From the NCBI GenBank assembly GCA_017433415.1, contig JAFRHI010000015.1, positions 1 through 64,000 of the forward strand: 64,000 nucleotides of DNA, read 5' to 3'. Below are positions 53,911 through 63,194 of this stretch, piece after piece. Source of the stretch: Bacilli bacterium (lineage in GTDB: Bacteria > Bacillota_I > Bacilli_A > RF39 > UBA660). Below the pieces are notes generated by a model that did not search any database, had not been told where the DNA came from, and was given only the letters and a program-made list of their open reading frames with translations. A program made the translations under genes and the position numbers. The first letter of the stretch is position 1; each line of letters begins with the position of its first letter.

Positions 53911-55671
53911 ATGAAAGATTTTAAAGAAAAATTAAGTTTAGTACCAAATAAACCAGGTAGTTATCAAATGAAAAATAAAGATGGTATTATAATCTACGTT
54001 GGAAAAGCTAAAAATCTTCAAAGAAGACTTAGAAGCTATTTCACTAGAACAGTAACAGGTAAAACAAAGATGCTAGTAGATGATATTGATGACTTTGAAT
54101 ATATTGTCACATCATCTGAATTAGAGAGTTTAATACTTGAAATAACCTTAATAAAAAAATATGACCCTAAATATAATATTTTACTTAGAGATGATAAATC
54201 ATACCCTTATATTGAATTAACTAATGATAAATATCCGACTTTAAAAGTAGTTAGAAACGTAAAAAGAAAGAAAAATAAAAACCATTTATATGGTCCGTAT
54301 CCTAATGTTAATGCTGCTAGGAAAACAGTAAATATTGTTAATAGAGTATATCCATTAAGAAAATGCGATAAGTTAAAAAAAGAGTTATGTCTTTATTATC
54401 ATATCCATGAATGTCTTGGCTATTGTGAAAAAGAAATACCAGAAGAGACAATAAATAAAATGAAAAAAGAAATAATTTCATTTTTAAAAGGAGATCCAAC
54501 AATTATTTCTAAAAAGATTGAACAAGAAATGGATAAAGCATCAAAAAATATGAATTATGAAAAAGCTCTTGAATTAAAAAAGATGCTTGATGATATAAAA
54601 ATAACATTAAAGAAACAAAAAATAGATTTAAATAAGAGTTATAATTTTGATCTTGTTAATTACTATTATGATAATAATTATTTAGGAATAGAAATATTCT
54701 TCATTAGAGATGGCTTATTATTTGGCCGTCATAATGAAATAATTGCTTCACTTGGTGATATTGAAAATGAAGTTGTTGAATACTTAGTTAAATTTTATGC
54801 TAAAGGATTAATGCCAACAGAATTGGTTATTCCTAAAGAATTAGATAAAAATCTTTTAGAAGAATATTTTCAAATAAAAGTATTTATACCGCAAAGAGGT
54901 AAAATTAAAAGTCTTTTGAAACTAGCCAGAGAAAATGCTAAAGAACAATTAGATTTAAGAGGAGAAACTTTAAAAAGAGATAATGATGAAAGATTAAAAG
55001 CTATTGAAGAGTTAAGAAATCTTTTAGGATTAGAATCTTTACATCGAATGGAATCTTTTGATAACTCACATTTATTTGGTACATTCTATGTTGGTGGAAT
55101 GGTCGTTTTTGATGATTTTTTACCAAATAAAGATTTATATCGAAAATATAAAATATCTACCGAAGTAAAAGATGATTTAAGTGCCATGAAAGAAGTAATT
55201 TATAGAAGATATTTTAAAACTATAATGGAAGAATCATATAAACCAGATTTAATAGTAATGGATGGTGGAAAACTTCAAATAAGCGTTTGTAAAGAAGTAT
55301 TAGACTCATTAAATTTGAAAATACCTATAATAGGTTTAGTAAAAGATAAAGCACATAAAACTAATCATATTATGACTGAAAATTATGAACTATTAGAAGT
55401 AGAAAAAGATTCAAAATTATTCTTATTCTTAACTAGAATTCAAGAAGAAGTCCATCGATATGCCATTACATATCATAGAAATATAAAAGCAAAAGGAGCA
55501 TTATCTAGTTTACTTGATCTTGCCCCAGGAATAGGTGAAGTTAGAAAGAAAGAACTATTAAAAAAATTTGGTTCTCTAAAAAGAATAAAAGAAGCAAGTA
55601 TTGAAGAACTAGAAGAAGTATTAAACAAGGATGTAGCAGAAAAACTACATGAATATTTAAAAGAGATTTAA
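53911..55671 (+). CDS. uvrC: Excinuclease ABC subunit C
   Basis: Makes both incisions in nucleotide excision repair. 586 residues from ATG 53911 (AAGGGGTGAT upstream). GIY-YIG domain: PNKPGSYQMKNKDGIIIYVGKAKNL; a UvrB-binding UVR motif near residue 200 (NYEKALELKKML); RNase H-like C-domain with FDNSHLFG; and helix-hairpin-helix pairs (LAPGIGEVRKKELLKKFGS). Two cysteine-type residues near C158-C163 are typical. Followed by mutL. Confidence 0.96.
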   Translation: MKDFKEKLSLVPNKPGSYQMKNKDGIIIYVGKAKNLQRRLRSYFTRTVTGKTKMLVDDIDDFEYIVTSSELESLILEITLIKKYDPKYNILLRDDKSYPYIELTNDKYPTLKVVRNVKRKKNKNHLYGPYPNVNAARKTVNIVNRVYPLRKCDKLKKELCLYYHIHECLGYCEKEIPEETINKMKKEIISFLKGDPTIISKKIEQEMDKASKNMNYEKALELKKMLDDIKITLKKQKIDLNKSYNFDLVNYYYDNNYLGIEIFFIRDGLLFGRHNEIIASLGDIENEVVEYLVKFYAKGLMPTELVIPKELDKNLLEEYFQIKVFIPQRGKIKSLLKLARENAKEQLDLRGETLKRDNDERLKAIEELRNLLGLESLHRMESFDNSHLFGTFYVGGMVVFDDFLPNKDLYRKYKISTEVKDDLSAMKEVIYRRYFKTIMEESYKPDLIVMDGGKLQISVCKEVLDSLNLKIPIIGLVKDKAHKTNHIMTENYELLEVEKDSKLFLFLTRIQEEVHRYAITYHRNIKAKGALSSLLDLAPGIGEVRKKELLKKFGSLKRIKEASIEELEEVLNKDVAEKLHEYLKEI

Positions 55672-55698
55672 AAAACTTTATTTTAAACTCTTTTTTTT
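55663..55698 (+). terminator. Probable intrinsic terminator after uvrC
   Basis: GAG-A-TTTAAA / TTTAAACTC imperfect stem with a bulge, then T-run of 8. Confidence 0.5.
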
Positions 55699-55706
55699 GT
55701 TATAAT
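55698..55706 (+). promoter_or_regulatory. Extended -10 promoter of mutL-miaA
   Basis: TGTTATAAT (TATAAT 55701-55706) immediately after the uvrC terminator T-run. Confidence 0.55.
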
Positions 55707-55723
55707 ACTCCTAGGTGAAGTGT

Positions 55724-57517
55724 ATGAGTAAAATACAAGTAATGGATGAAGCTTTAGCGAATAAGATAGCAGCTGGAGAAGTTGTTGAAAAAACAATGAA
55801 TGTTGTTAAAGAATTAGTTGAGAATTCAATAGATGCTGGAGCTAACGAAATAAGTATTAAATTGCTTGACTCTGGTGTCAAAGAAATAGAAGTAAGTGAT
55901 AATGGAATAGGCATGGATGAGGTTGATGCCAAAATGGCTTTTGAACGTCATGCTACGTCTAAATTAAAGAATCTTGATGATTTGTTCTATATCGAATCCC
56001 TTGGTTTTCGTGGTGAAGCACTACCATCTATTGCTAGTGTTTCTAATGTCAGATTAAAAACAAGTAATGGAAAAGTTGGTACATTAGTTACTATATCCGG
56101 TGGCAAAGACATGAAAGTTGAAAGATGTGACTTAACTAAAGGAACAACAATCACTGTATCTGACTTATTTTATAATACTCCAGTTCGTCTAAAATATTTA
56201 AAAAACTTATACACTGAACTTGCTTATACAGTTGAATATCTAAATAAAATGGCTTTATCATATCCTAATATTAAATTCACTCTAATAAATAATGATAAAG
56301 TGCTTCTGCAAACTGATGGTAATGGCGATTTATTAAAAGTAATTTATGAAATATATGGAGTAGATATTACTAAAAAGATGATTCCAATTAGTGGCGAAAA
56401 TGATGACTATTACATTAGTGGATATATTTCATATCCTGAAGTTAATAAAGGTAATAGAAATTCTATAACTACTTTAGTAAATGGCAGAGTAATTAAAAAT
56501 AATGAGCTTAACAAATGCATTATAGATTGCTATCACACCTATATGCATAAAGGCCGTTATCCAGTAATTGTTCTAAACATTGATGTTGATCCAATATTAG
56601 TAGATATTAATATTCACCCAACTAAAATGGATATTAAATTTTCTAAGATTGATACTTTAAAAGAATTAGTAACAAAACTAATAACTAAAAGATTAGAAGA
56701 AATAACATTAATTCCTGAAGTATCAGTACGTGATAATTATTCTCTTAGTGAAGTAAATAGGCAAATAAGAAGTACTGAAGAAAAACATGATATTAAACCA
56801 AAAGAAAAAAACTATGAAGAGATGAAATTAGATTTTGAAGTCCAAGAAGAAAAGAAAAACTATGAGAAAAAAGAATCTAAAAAATTAAAAGAAGAATTAC
56901 CATTTGAAGTAGAGCAAGAAGACGAAAAAGTATCTAGAATAAAGAAAATGATTCCTCGAGGAGTAGTACTTCTAACATATATAGTTGCCGAAAATGAAGA
57001 TGGTATGTATTTAATTGATCAACATGCCGCTGCTGAGAGAATTAATTATGAAAAAATTCTTAAAAAAATGAAAGAAAAACCAATAATAATAGATTTATTA
57101 GTACCTATAAAAATAGAACTTCGTACGGATGAATACATCCTAGCTAAAGAAAGATTAACTCTTCTTGAAGAGTACGGTTTTACTACTGAAGAATTTGGTT
57201 TTAATACTTTAATTATTAGATCACATCCTAATTGGATACCTGAAGAAAATGCTGAAGATTGTATCCGTAAAATAGTAGATTTAATTATTGAAAAAGGTTC
57301 ATTTGATTTTGATCAATTTATTTGGCGTATGGCCGCCACAACAGCCTGTAGAATGTCTGTTATGGCAAATACTTATATCTCAAAAGAAGAAGAAGAGTGG
57401 ATTTTAGAAAATATTCGTTATTGTGATAATCCATTTACTTGTCCACATGGCAGACCCACTATTATAACTTATACTAAATATGAACTTGAAAAGTTATTTA
57501 AAAGAACATTAGATTAA
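55724..57517 (+). CDS. mutL: DNA mismatch repair protein MutL
   Basis: 597 residues from ATG 55724. N-terminal GHKL ATPase: KIAAGEVVEK, ENSIDAGA, DNGIGM, FRGEALPS. The C-terminal domain has the endonuclease motif DQHAAAERINYE and CPHGRPT, so it is the nicking type as in most non-E. coli bacteria. mutS is not in the window; the usual mutS-mutL-miaA order is shortened to mutL-miaA. Confidence 0.97.
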   Translation: MSKIQVMDEALANKIAAGEVVEKTMNVVKELVENSIDAGANEISIKLLDSGVKEIEVSDNGIGMDEVDAKMAFERHATSKLKNLDDLFYIESLGFRGEALPSIASVSNVRLKTSNGKVGTLVTISGGKDMKVERCDLTKGTTITVSDLFYNTPVRLKYLKNLYTELAYTVEYLNKMALSYPNIKFTLINNDKVLLQTDGNGDLLKVIYEIYGVDITKKMIPISGENDDYYISGYISYPEVNKGNRNSITTLVNGRVIKNNELNKCIIDCYHTYMHKGRYPVIVLNIDVDPILVDINIHPTKMDIKFSKIDTLKELVTKLITKRLEEITLIPEVSVRDNYSLSEVNRQIRSTEEKHDIKPKEKNYEEMKLDFEVQEEKKNYEKKESKKLKEELPFEVEQEDEKVSRIKKMIPRGVVLLTYIVAENEDGMYLIDQHAAAERINYEKILKKMKEKPIIIDLLVPIKIELRTDEYILAKERLTLLEEYGFTTEEFGFNTLIIRSHPNWIPEENAEDCIRKIVDLIIEKGSFDFDQFIWRMAATTACRMSVMANTYISKEEEEWILENIRYCDNPFTCPHGRPTIITYTKYELEKLFKRTLD

Positions 57518-57533
57518 TAAAAAAGGTGATTAT

Positions 57534-58412
57534 ATGCAAGATATTATAGTAATTATTGGTCCAACTGGCATAGGAAAGACGAAACTTAGCATTGAACTTG
57601 CTAAAAAGTTAGATGCTGAAATAATAAATGGCGATAGTGTTGCTATCTACAAAGGACTAGATATAGGTAGTGCTAAACCAACCAAAGAAGAACAAGAAGG
57701 AATACCTCACCATTTAATTGATATAAAAAATGTTACAGAGGATTATTCAGTTTTTGATTATCAAAAAGATGCTAGAAAAAAAATAGAAGAAATAACATCT
57801 CGAGGAAAACGTATAATAATTGTTGGCGGAACAGGTCTTTATATTAAAGCAGCTCTTTATGATTATAAATTCATTGAAAACAATAATTATAATTCATACA
57901 ATGAGTTATCAAATGAGGAATTATTAGAAACAATAAAAAGTCATCCTAATTTTAAAGATATAGAATTACCAAATATAAATAATCGTCAAAGATTAGTAAG
58001 AATATTAAATAAATTAAATAATAATGAACCCTTTACTAATAATAAAGATAAATTATTATATCCAGTAAAGGTCATTTCCTTAACCGCTCCAAGAGAAATA
58101 ATTTATGAAAGAATAAATAATAGGGTAGATAAAATGCTAGCTAATGGTTTATTAGAAGAAATTGAATCATTAAAAGATTATTATCCCAAATCAAGGATTT
58201 TAAATAGTGGCATAGGTTATAAAGAATTTTCAGATTACTTATTTAAAAACAAGTCATTGGATACAGTAATAGAAGAGATAAAAAAAGACTCTAGGCATTT
58301 TGCCAAGAGACAATTTACATTTAATAAACATCAATTTTCAGCTAAATGGATTACTGTAGACCTAAATAATTTTAATAATACAGTAGAAGAGGTTTTAAAT
58401 TACATAAAATAA
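57534..58412 (+). CDS. miaA: tRNA dimethylallyltransferase MiaA
   Basis: Adds a dimethylallyl group to A37 of tRNAs that read UNN codons. 292 residues. P-loop GPTGIGKTKLS, DSVAIYKGLDIGSAKPT, HHLIDI, and GGTGLYIKA are the family marks. Follows mutL by 16 nt with AAAGGTGAT. Confidence 0.96.
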   Translation: MQDIIVIIGPTGIGKTKLSIELAKKLDAEIINGDSVAIYKGLDIGSAKPTKEEQEGIPHHLIDIKNVTEDYSVFDYQKDARKKIEEITSRGKRIIIVGGTGLYIKAALYDYKFIENNNYNSYNELSNEELLETIKSHPNFKDIELPNINNRQRLVRILNKLNNNEPFTNNKDKLLYPVKVISLTAPREIIYERINNRVDKMLANGLLEEIESLKDYYPKSRILNSGIGYKEFSDYLFKNKSLDTVIEEIKKDSRHFAKRQFTFNKHQFSAKWITVDLNNFNNTVEEVLNYIK

Positions 58413-58432
58413 GGAGCTAATAAGCTCCTTTT
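58411..58432. terminator. Bidirectional terminator between miaA and transglutaminase
   Basis: Perfect 8-bp stem AAGGAGCT / AGCTCCTT, AATA loop; starts at the miaA stop and includes the stop of the convergent gene. Confidence 0.85.
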
Positions 58433-59346
58433 AATTCTGAATAAATGTCTTGATCAAAAATATGTTTATTTTGTTCTTTACCTTGATCCGCATTAAATAA
58501 CTGTTGTGTATCTACAATAAAGTAATCATATATTAAATAATCCTTCCCATCAGTCGCAACAGGATCATCCCAAGTAACATCTAAATGATACCATGTATTA
58601 TCAAGATATATAGCATTCCAAATATGATTATCACTAGAAATTCTATAACTCTTAATATTTAATCTTTCTAAAAACAATTGCATTAAATCAGTATAACCAC
58701 CACAAATTCCATATCCTTCAAATAACGGTCCATATGCAATATCAGAACGATAATTAATAGTACCATAATCAGTTCTTGCTGAATCATATTTTGTTGTATT
58801 AACAATATAATCATGAATATTTTTAATATTATCTCTTGCCGAAAGATTTTCATTAACTAATTGTGGATATAATTCATCAACTTTAGCATTAATCATTTCA
58901 ATATCTTCTTCTGAATAGTTTTTAGTTACACTTAAAGTAACTCTACCTAATGAATCATATTCAGTTTCAATATTGGAAAAACCATTGAATGGATGAACAT
59001 AATTATTAATATCTGATAATCTACTTTGATTATTTGCTAAACTTCGAATATCAAAAAGACAATTTTCATATTCTTTTGGACAATAAAATGTAAAAGAAGT
59101 TTTTCCTGCATTAATAGCAGTATAGTAAATATTTAAAATATCTTGAATATTATTTGGAGAAAAATTATCAGTGTTTTGTACAAAATTAAAATCATAATCT
59201 CGATAGTAATTATTAACCTCTCCTAGAGTAATATTTTTATATTCCTGTAAAATATATGTATCAATAAGAGCTTTGATATCCTCTTTTTTAAAAAAAGCCA
59301 CAACAGCAAGTATTAATAATAATACAAGAGTAACAATTTTTCTCAT
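58417..59346 (-). CDS. Exported transglutaminase-like protein
   Basis: 309 residues with an N-terminal membrane anchor or signal segment (IVTLVLLLILAVVAFF). The C-terminal ~150 residues are a transglutaminase core: C215 (GYGICGGYTDLM), H241 (SSDNHIWNAIYLD), D256 (WYHLDVTWDDP). Such secreted TG-like domains in Firmicutes act as peptidases or crosslinkers on the wall; the substrate is unknown. The remaining N-terminal part is unassigned. Convergent with miaA; divergent-side neighbour is rpsT on the same strand. Confidence 0.85.
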   Translation of the reverse strand: MRKIVTLVLLLILAVVAFFKKEDIKALIDTYILQEYKNITLGEVNNYYRDYDFNFVQNTDNFSPNNIQDILNIYYTAINAGKTSFTFYCPKEYENCLFDIRSLANNQSRLSDINNYVHPFNGFSNIETEYDSLGRVTLSVTKNYSEEDIEMINAKVDELYPQLVNENLSARDNIKNIHDYIVNTTKYDSARTDYGTINYRSDIAYGPLFEGYGICGGYTDLMQLFLERLNIKSYRISSDNHIWNAIYLDNTWYHLDVTWDDPVATDGKDYLIYDYFIVDTQQLFNADQGKEQNKHIFDQDIYSELKGAY

Positions 59347-59391
59347 ATAATCACCTATAATAATTTTACATTAAAAGAAAATTAAAGTAAA

Positions 59392-59415
59392 TAAAAACCA
59401 ATTATTTATAATTGG
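59392..59415 (-). terminator. Terminator of rpsT
   Basis: On the minus strand: CCAATTA / TAATTGG, loop, then TTTTTAT. Confidence 0.75.
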
Positions 59416-59420
59416 CTTTA

Positions 59421-59681
59421 CTACATATTATTTTTCATCTTTGTTAATCTTGATTTTAATCTAGCAGCTTTGTTCTTATGAACTAATCCACTAGTTACAG
59501 CTTTATCAATTCTTTGTAATGCAATGTTTAAGTTGTTACTAGCAGCTTCTTTTTCTCCGGTTTTAACTTCTTTTTCAAATTTTTTGATAGCTGTCTTCAT
59601 ACTTGAAGAAACTAAAGTGTTAACTTCTGCTTTTTTAGCATTTGAACGCATACGCTTTTTTGCGCTTTTAATATTTGGCAT
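59421..59681 (-). CDS. rpsT: Ribosomal protein S20
   Basis: 86 residues, very basic and helical. MPNIKSAKKRMRSNAKKAE at the N-terminus and NKAARLKSRLTK near the C-terminus are S20 features. Divergent from gpr, as in Bacillus where rpsT lies beside gpr-spoIIP. AGGTGA upstream. Confidence 0.97.
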   Translation of the reverse strand: MPNIKSAKKRMRSNAKKAEVNTLVSSSMKTAIKKFEKEVKTGEKEAASNNLNIALQRIDKAVTSGLVHKNKAARLKSRLTKMKNNM

Positions 59682-59780
59682 TTTTTCACCTCACTTTTGT
59701 AAACACATTAATTCTATCAAACAATTGCAAAAAAAGCAAATAAAATCATTATTTTTGAAAATATTATTAATGGTGATTCT

Positions 59781-60569
59781 ATGCAAAATAAAAAAATTAG
59801 TAATAAAGAAATTAGAACAGATTTAATAATTGAACAAAAATTAATGAAAGATGCATATATTCAAGAAGAACGAAAAGAAGATATAATAATTACTACATCA
59901 AAAATTAATTCTAATTATTATACAACCATTAGTTTTAGAGATATTACTGATAAAGATAATTTTAATTCAGTATTAAAAATATTAGTTAATGAATTAAAAA
60001 AGTATTTAAAAGTAACAAAAACAGATACTATTTTAGTGATTGGACTTGGAAATTCTAACTCAACACCAGATTCCTTAGGTCCACTTGTCGTGAATCATGT
60101 TCTAGTAACTAGATATTTATTTATTCTAGGAAATGTTGAATCTGGTTATAGTAATGTCTGCTCTTTTAAGCCAGATGTAATGGGAAATACAGGAATAGAA
60201 ACAACAGAAATTATAAATTGCATTATTAAAGAAAGTAATGCTACTAAAGTAATTATAATTGATTCTTTAAAGGCCAGTAATTTAAAGAGATTAACAAAAA
60301 CAATTCAAATAACAAATAAAGGAATTTCTCCTGGTAGTGGATTAAATAGTAAATATAAAGAGATAAGTAAAAAAACTACTGGAGCAGAAATTATAGCCAT
60401 TGGAGTTCCAACTGTAGTTGATATAAAGACAATTTCAAAAAAAGAGAAAAACTTAATAGTAACACCAACAGATATAGACTTTATAATTGAAAAATTATCT
60501 ATATTAATAGGTGAAGCTATTAATATTTCTTTACATAAAAACTATATTCGACAAAATAATAATAATTAA
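59781..60569 (+). CDS. gpr: Germination protease Gpr
   Basis: Degrades small acid-soluble spore proteins when spores germinate. 262 residues, shorter than ~370 in Bacillus. Family marks: IRTDL near the N-terminus after a short propeptide-like head, VIGLGNSNSTPDSLGPLVV, LVTRYLF, VMGNTGIETTEII, IIIDSLKAS, GISPGSGL and AIGVPTVVD. Loss of some C-terminal residues is possible. Next to rpsT and spoIIP as in spore formers. Confidence 0.88.
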   Translation: MQNKKISNKEIRTDLIIEQKLMKDAYIQEERKEDIIITTSKINSNYYTTISFRDITDKDNFNSVLKILVNELKKYLKVTKTDTILVIGLGNSNSTPDSLGPLVVNHVLVTRYLFILGNVESGYSNVCSFKPDVMGNTGIETTEIINCIIKESNATKVIIIDSLKASNLKRLTKTIQITNKGISPGSGLNSKYKEISKKTTGAEIIAIGVPTVVDIKTISKKEKNLIVTPTDIDFIIEKLSILIGEAINISLHKNYIRQNNNN

Positions 60570-60595
60570 TTAGTTATATTAAATTTGGTGATAAA

Positions 60596-61510
60596 ATGAA
60601 AAATAGATTTATTACTAGAAAAAACAAAAGAAAAAGAAAATTAAAACACTTTTTCCTTTTTGTTATGTTTATATCTGGTTTAGTTATTAATTACAAGATA
60701 TTTGAAAAAAGCAAGTATACAATAACGGATAAAGAATTTACAAATTTAATAATAAATACAACCTTTACTAGTGATAAAGATATATTAGAAAAAGTAACAA
60801 ATAAAATTATTGAACTAAGTAAGCCAATTAAACTGTTAAATAAAGAATATACTAAAAGTATTAATATTATTAAAACAAGTAAAGAGGAAGAAAAACCAAT
60901 AATATATTTATATAATACCCATCAAACAGAAGAATATAAACCAAGTGATTTTATTGAATTTAGTATTAATCCAACAGTAATAATGAATAATTATATTTTA
61001 GAAGATATTTTTAATAAAAATGACTACAAAACTTTAGTGGAAGAAGAATCCATAAGAGATATATTAAAAGAGAATAATTGGAAATATGTTAATAGTTATA
61101 AAGCCAGTCGCATCCTCCTGGAAAGAAGAATAGTTGAAAATCCAACTCTTAAATATTTTATAGATATTCATAGAGATAGTTTACCAAAAGATAAAACAAC
61201 TATTACGATAGAAGGGAAAGATTATGCTAAGGTGGTATTTATTGTAGGTATGGAAAATAATAACTATCAAAGCAATTTGGAATTTACTACTAGAATTAAT
61301 AATAAAATAGAAGAGAAGTATCCGGGTCTAACTAAAGGTATCTATAAAAAAGGTGGTAATGGCGTAAATGGTGTATATAATCAAGATTTTTCACCTAAAA
61401 CAATACTTATAGAAATAGGTGGCTATGAAAACAATACTACAGAAGTATTAAATACATCTATTGCTTTTAGTAAATGCTTTTTGGAGGTTATTAATGAAGA
61501 AAATATTTAA
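60596..61510 (+). CDS. spoIIP: Stage II sporulation protein P (SpoIIP)
   Basis: Peptidoglycan amidase/endopeptidase that drives engulfment with SpoIID and SpoIIM. 304 residues: basic head, one membrane helix (FFLFVMFISGLVINYK), linker, and the amidase domain. Zinc-ligand type motifs are YLYNTHQTEEY (H109), FIDIHRDS (H192) and ILIEIGGYENNT. YPGLTKGI is also typical. Order gpr-spoIIP is that of Bacillus. GGTGATAAA site. Its end overlaps the next gene by 17 nt. Confidence 0.88.
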   Translation: MKNRFITRKNKRKRKLKHFFLFVMFISGLVINYKIFEKSKYTITDKEFTNLIINTTFTSDKDILEKVTNKIIELSKPIKLLNKEYTKSINIIKTSKEEEKPIIYLYNTHQTEEYKPSDFIEFSINPTVIMNNYILEDIFNKNDYKTLVEEESIRDILKENNWKYVNSYKASRILLERRIVENPTLKYFIDIHRDSLPKDKTTITIEGKDYAKVVFIVGMENNNYQSNLEFTTRINNKIEEKYPGLTKGIYKKGGNGVNGVYNQDFSPKTILIEIGGYENNTTEVLNTSIAFSKCFLEVINEENI

Positions 61511-61790
61511 ATTAATAATGTTAATCTTAATAATATTCTTTTTATCACTTTATTTTAGTAGGATTAATTATTATCAAGAAAATAAAACTATATTAACTGA
61601 TAAAGCTATTAAACAATTTGAAAAAGATTTACAAGAAGGACGTCAAATAGATTCAAAAAACTATATTGAAGAAGAAAAAAATTATAATAACAAACCCTCA
61701 AAAATAGCCCGAAAGACATCTCACTTCATAGAAAATAGTTTTTCCAAAAGTTTAAAATATCTAATGCACTATCTTGAAACGCTTGAATAA
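61494..61790 (+). CDS. Small membrane protein downstream of spoIIP
   Basis: 98 residues from ATG 61494 (GGAGGT 5 nt before; upstream TTG is in spoIIP). One N-terminal membrane helix (FKLIMLILIIFFLSLYF) followed by a charged, helical domain ending in an aromatic helix. It occupies the yqxA position of Bacillus, but I cannot show homology. Overlaps spoIIP, hence coupled. Confidence 0.6.
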   Translation: MKKIFKLIMLILIIFFLSLYFSRINYYQENKTILTDKAIKQFEKDLQEGRQIDSKNYIEEEKNYNNKPSKIARKTSHFIENSFSKSLKYLMHYLETLE

Positions 61791-61800
61791 TATAGTATAC

Positions 61801-61829
61801 TTGCATTTTTAGGCATTTTATGGTATAAT
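61801..61829 (+). promoter_or_regulatory. Strong sigma-A promoter
   Basis: TTGCAT (61801-61806), 17-nt spacer, TATAAT (61824-61829), extended -10 TG at 61821-61822. Confidence 0.85.
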
Positions 61830-61853
61830 ATAGAACCAATTAGGAGGGGGATT

Positions 61854-63170
61854 ATGGAAAAATTAAAGCCAACAGTTAATTTAGTAGTTGAAACCCTAAT
61901 AGATGAATGTTCAATAGGTGATTTACCAAAAGAAGATCACTATGCAACATTTGATTTAAATAACAGAGTAAACATTTCGGATATATTTCGCTATAAAAAA
62001 TTTAAAAATGATTTCGCAAGTTATTTGACATGCTATAATGATGGAAAAAATGCCATTGGTATTATAAGAAACTCATATGCAGAATTTCTTAGTTGTTTAG
62101 TTAAATATCTAAATATCCAAGAGGGAGAAATAATTGATGATGATAATCTTACCAAAAAATTCTATCAAAAGATTGAAGAATTATCTAAAATAAAAACAGA
62201 ACAAGAATTACGTGAAAAATTTCGTTGGATTTGGGGAGATTTAATAGCTGGTCGAGAATACATGCAAATAACAAGAAAATTAGAAAAACTAGATCCACGA
62301 TATGCAGAAGAATGTGAAAGAAGAAGACATTATTTCTACTCTTGTGGTATGCGTGAACGACTAAAAGCATTTATAAAAGTTCAAACAGAAGTGTATAGTA
62401 GATTCGTTAATTATCGTGAAGAATATAAAGAAAAATTAGAATCTAAAAACTATAATGGTTATTTAAGAAAGCATTTTGATTTAGATAAAATTGCAATTTA
62501 TACCGCTCATGAATATTTAAAAAAATGTGAAGAAACAACTGATAAAAAAACGATAGAAGAATATCTAAATTTAGTTAAAAATTACCTAGATTCAAATTAT
62601 GATAAAGGTGTTTCGATAAAAGTAGATAGAACTATAATTGATATAAAAAACATTATCAGCCGTTATGAAAAACAAAAGAAAAGATTATTACCAAAAGTTA
62701 GCCACGTTGATTGGATAATTATTCCAAATTCTAAGGGAGAACAAGTAAAACAACATGTAAAAGCAAGAAAATTATCAATGAGTGTTGAAAAATTAAATAA
62801 TTTAAAAGCTCATGGTCAAAGAAAAGAAGATTTTTATGAAAGTACTGATTATGTTGCTGAAATAGTAGGAGTACTAAGTAATAAAGGATATATTGGATAT
62901 TTATATGAAAATGGTGAAATAATCTTTGATCGTGAATATGTTTCTTGTCATCCATCAACCGCAACAGGTAATGCAATCTATAATTTACGAATATATGATT
63001 TTGAAACACTTAGTAAGCTAAATAAGGCAAAATTAAAAAATCATCCAAAAGCAAAAAAGATTGTTCATTCTAAAAAATGGGAAGAAAAAGTCTCAGAAAT
63101 AATTGAGAGAGAAGCAACAGAGAAAGAAAAAGAAGACGTTAAACAATTTATTAAAAGATTTCAAAAATAA
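61854..63170 (+). CDS. Hypothetical protein with strong promoter
   Basis: 438 residues, soluble, basic, mostly helical in the first 290 residues with several Tyr/Arg-rich segments. The last ~150 residues include GKVxx-like LYENGEIIFDREYVSCHPSTATGN and a C-terminal helix. Only a few cysteines, no recognisable family, no signal peptide. RBS AGGAGGGGG is very strong, so it may be highly expressed. A conserved-type small fold around residue 330-390 may be a beta-barrel domain. Confidence 0.65.
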   Translation: MEKLKPTVNLVVETLIDECSIGDLPKEDHYATFDLNNRVNISDIFRYKKFKNDFASYLTCYNDGKNAIGIIRNSYAEFLSCLVKYLNIQEGEIIDDDNLTKKFYQKIEELSKIKTEQELREKFRWIWGDLIAGREYMQITRKLEKLDPRYAEECERRRHYFYSCGMRERLKAFIKVQTEVYSRFVNYREEYKEKLESKNYNGYLRKHFDLDKIAIYTAHEYLKKCEETTDKKTIEEYLNLVKNYLDSNYDKGVSIKVDRTIIDIKNIISRYEKQKKRLLPKVSHVDWIIIPNSKGEQVKQHVKARKLSMSVEKLNNLKAHGQRKEDFYESTDYVAEIVGVLSNKGYIGYLYENGEIIFDREYVSCHPSTATGNAIYNLRIYDFETLSKLNKAKLKNHPKAKKIVHSKKWEEKVSEIIEREATEKEKEDVKQFIKRFQK

Positions 63171-63194
63171 AAGCGGAACACTCCGCTTTTATTT
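63165..63194. terminator. Bidirectional terminator
   Basis: Perfect 13-bp stem AAATAAAAGCGGA / TCCGCTTTTATTT with ACAC loop, overlapping the stop of the upstream gene. Confidence 0.9.
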
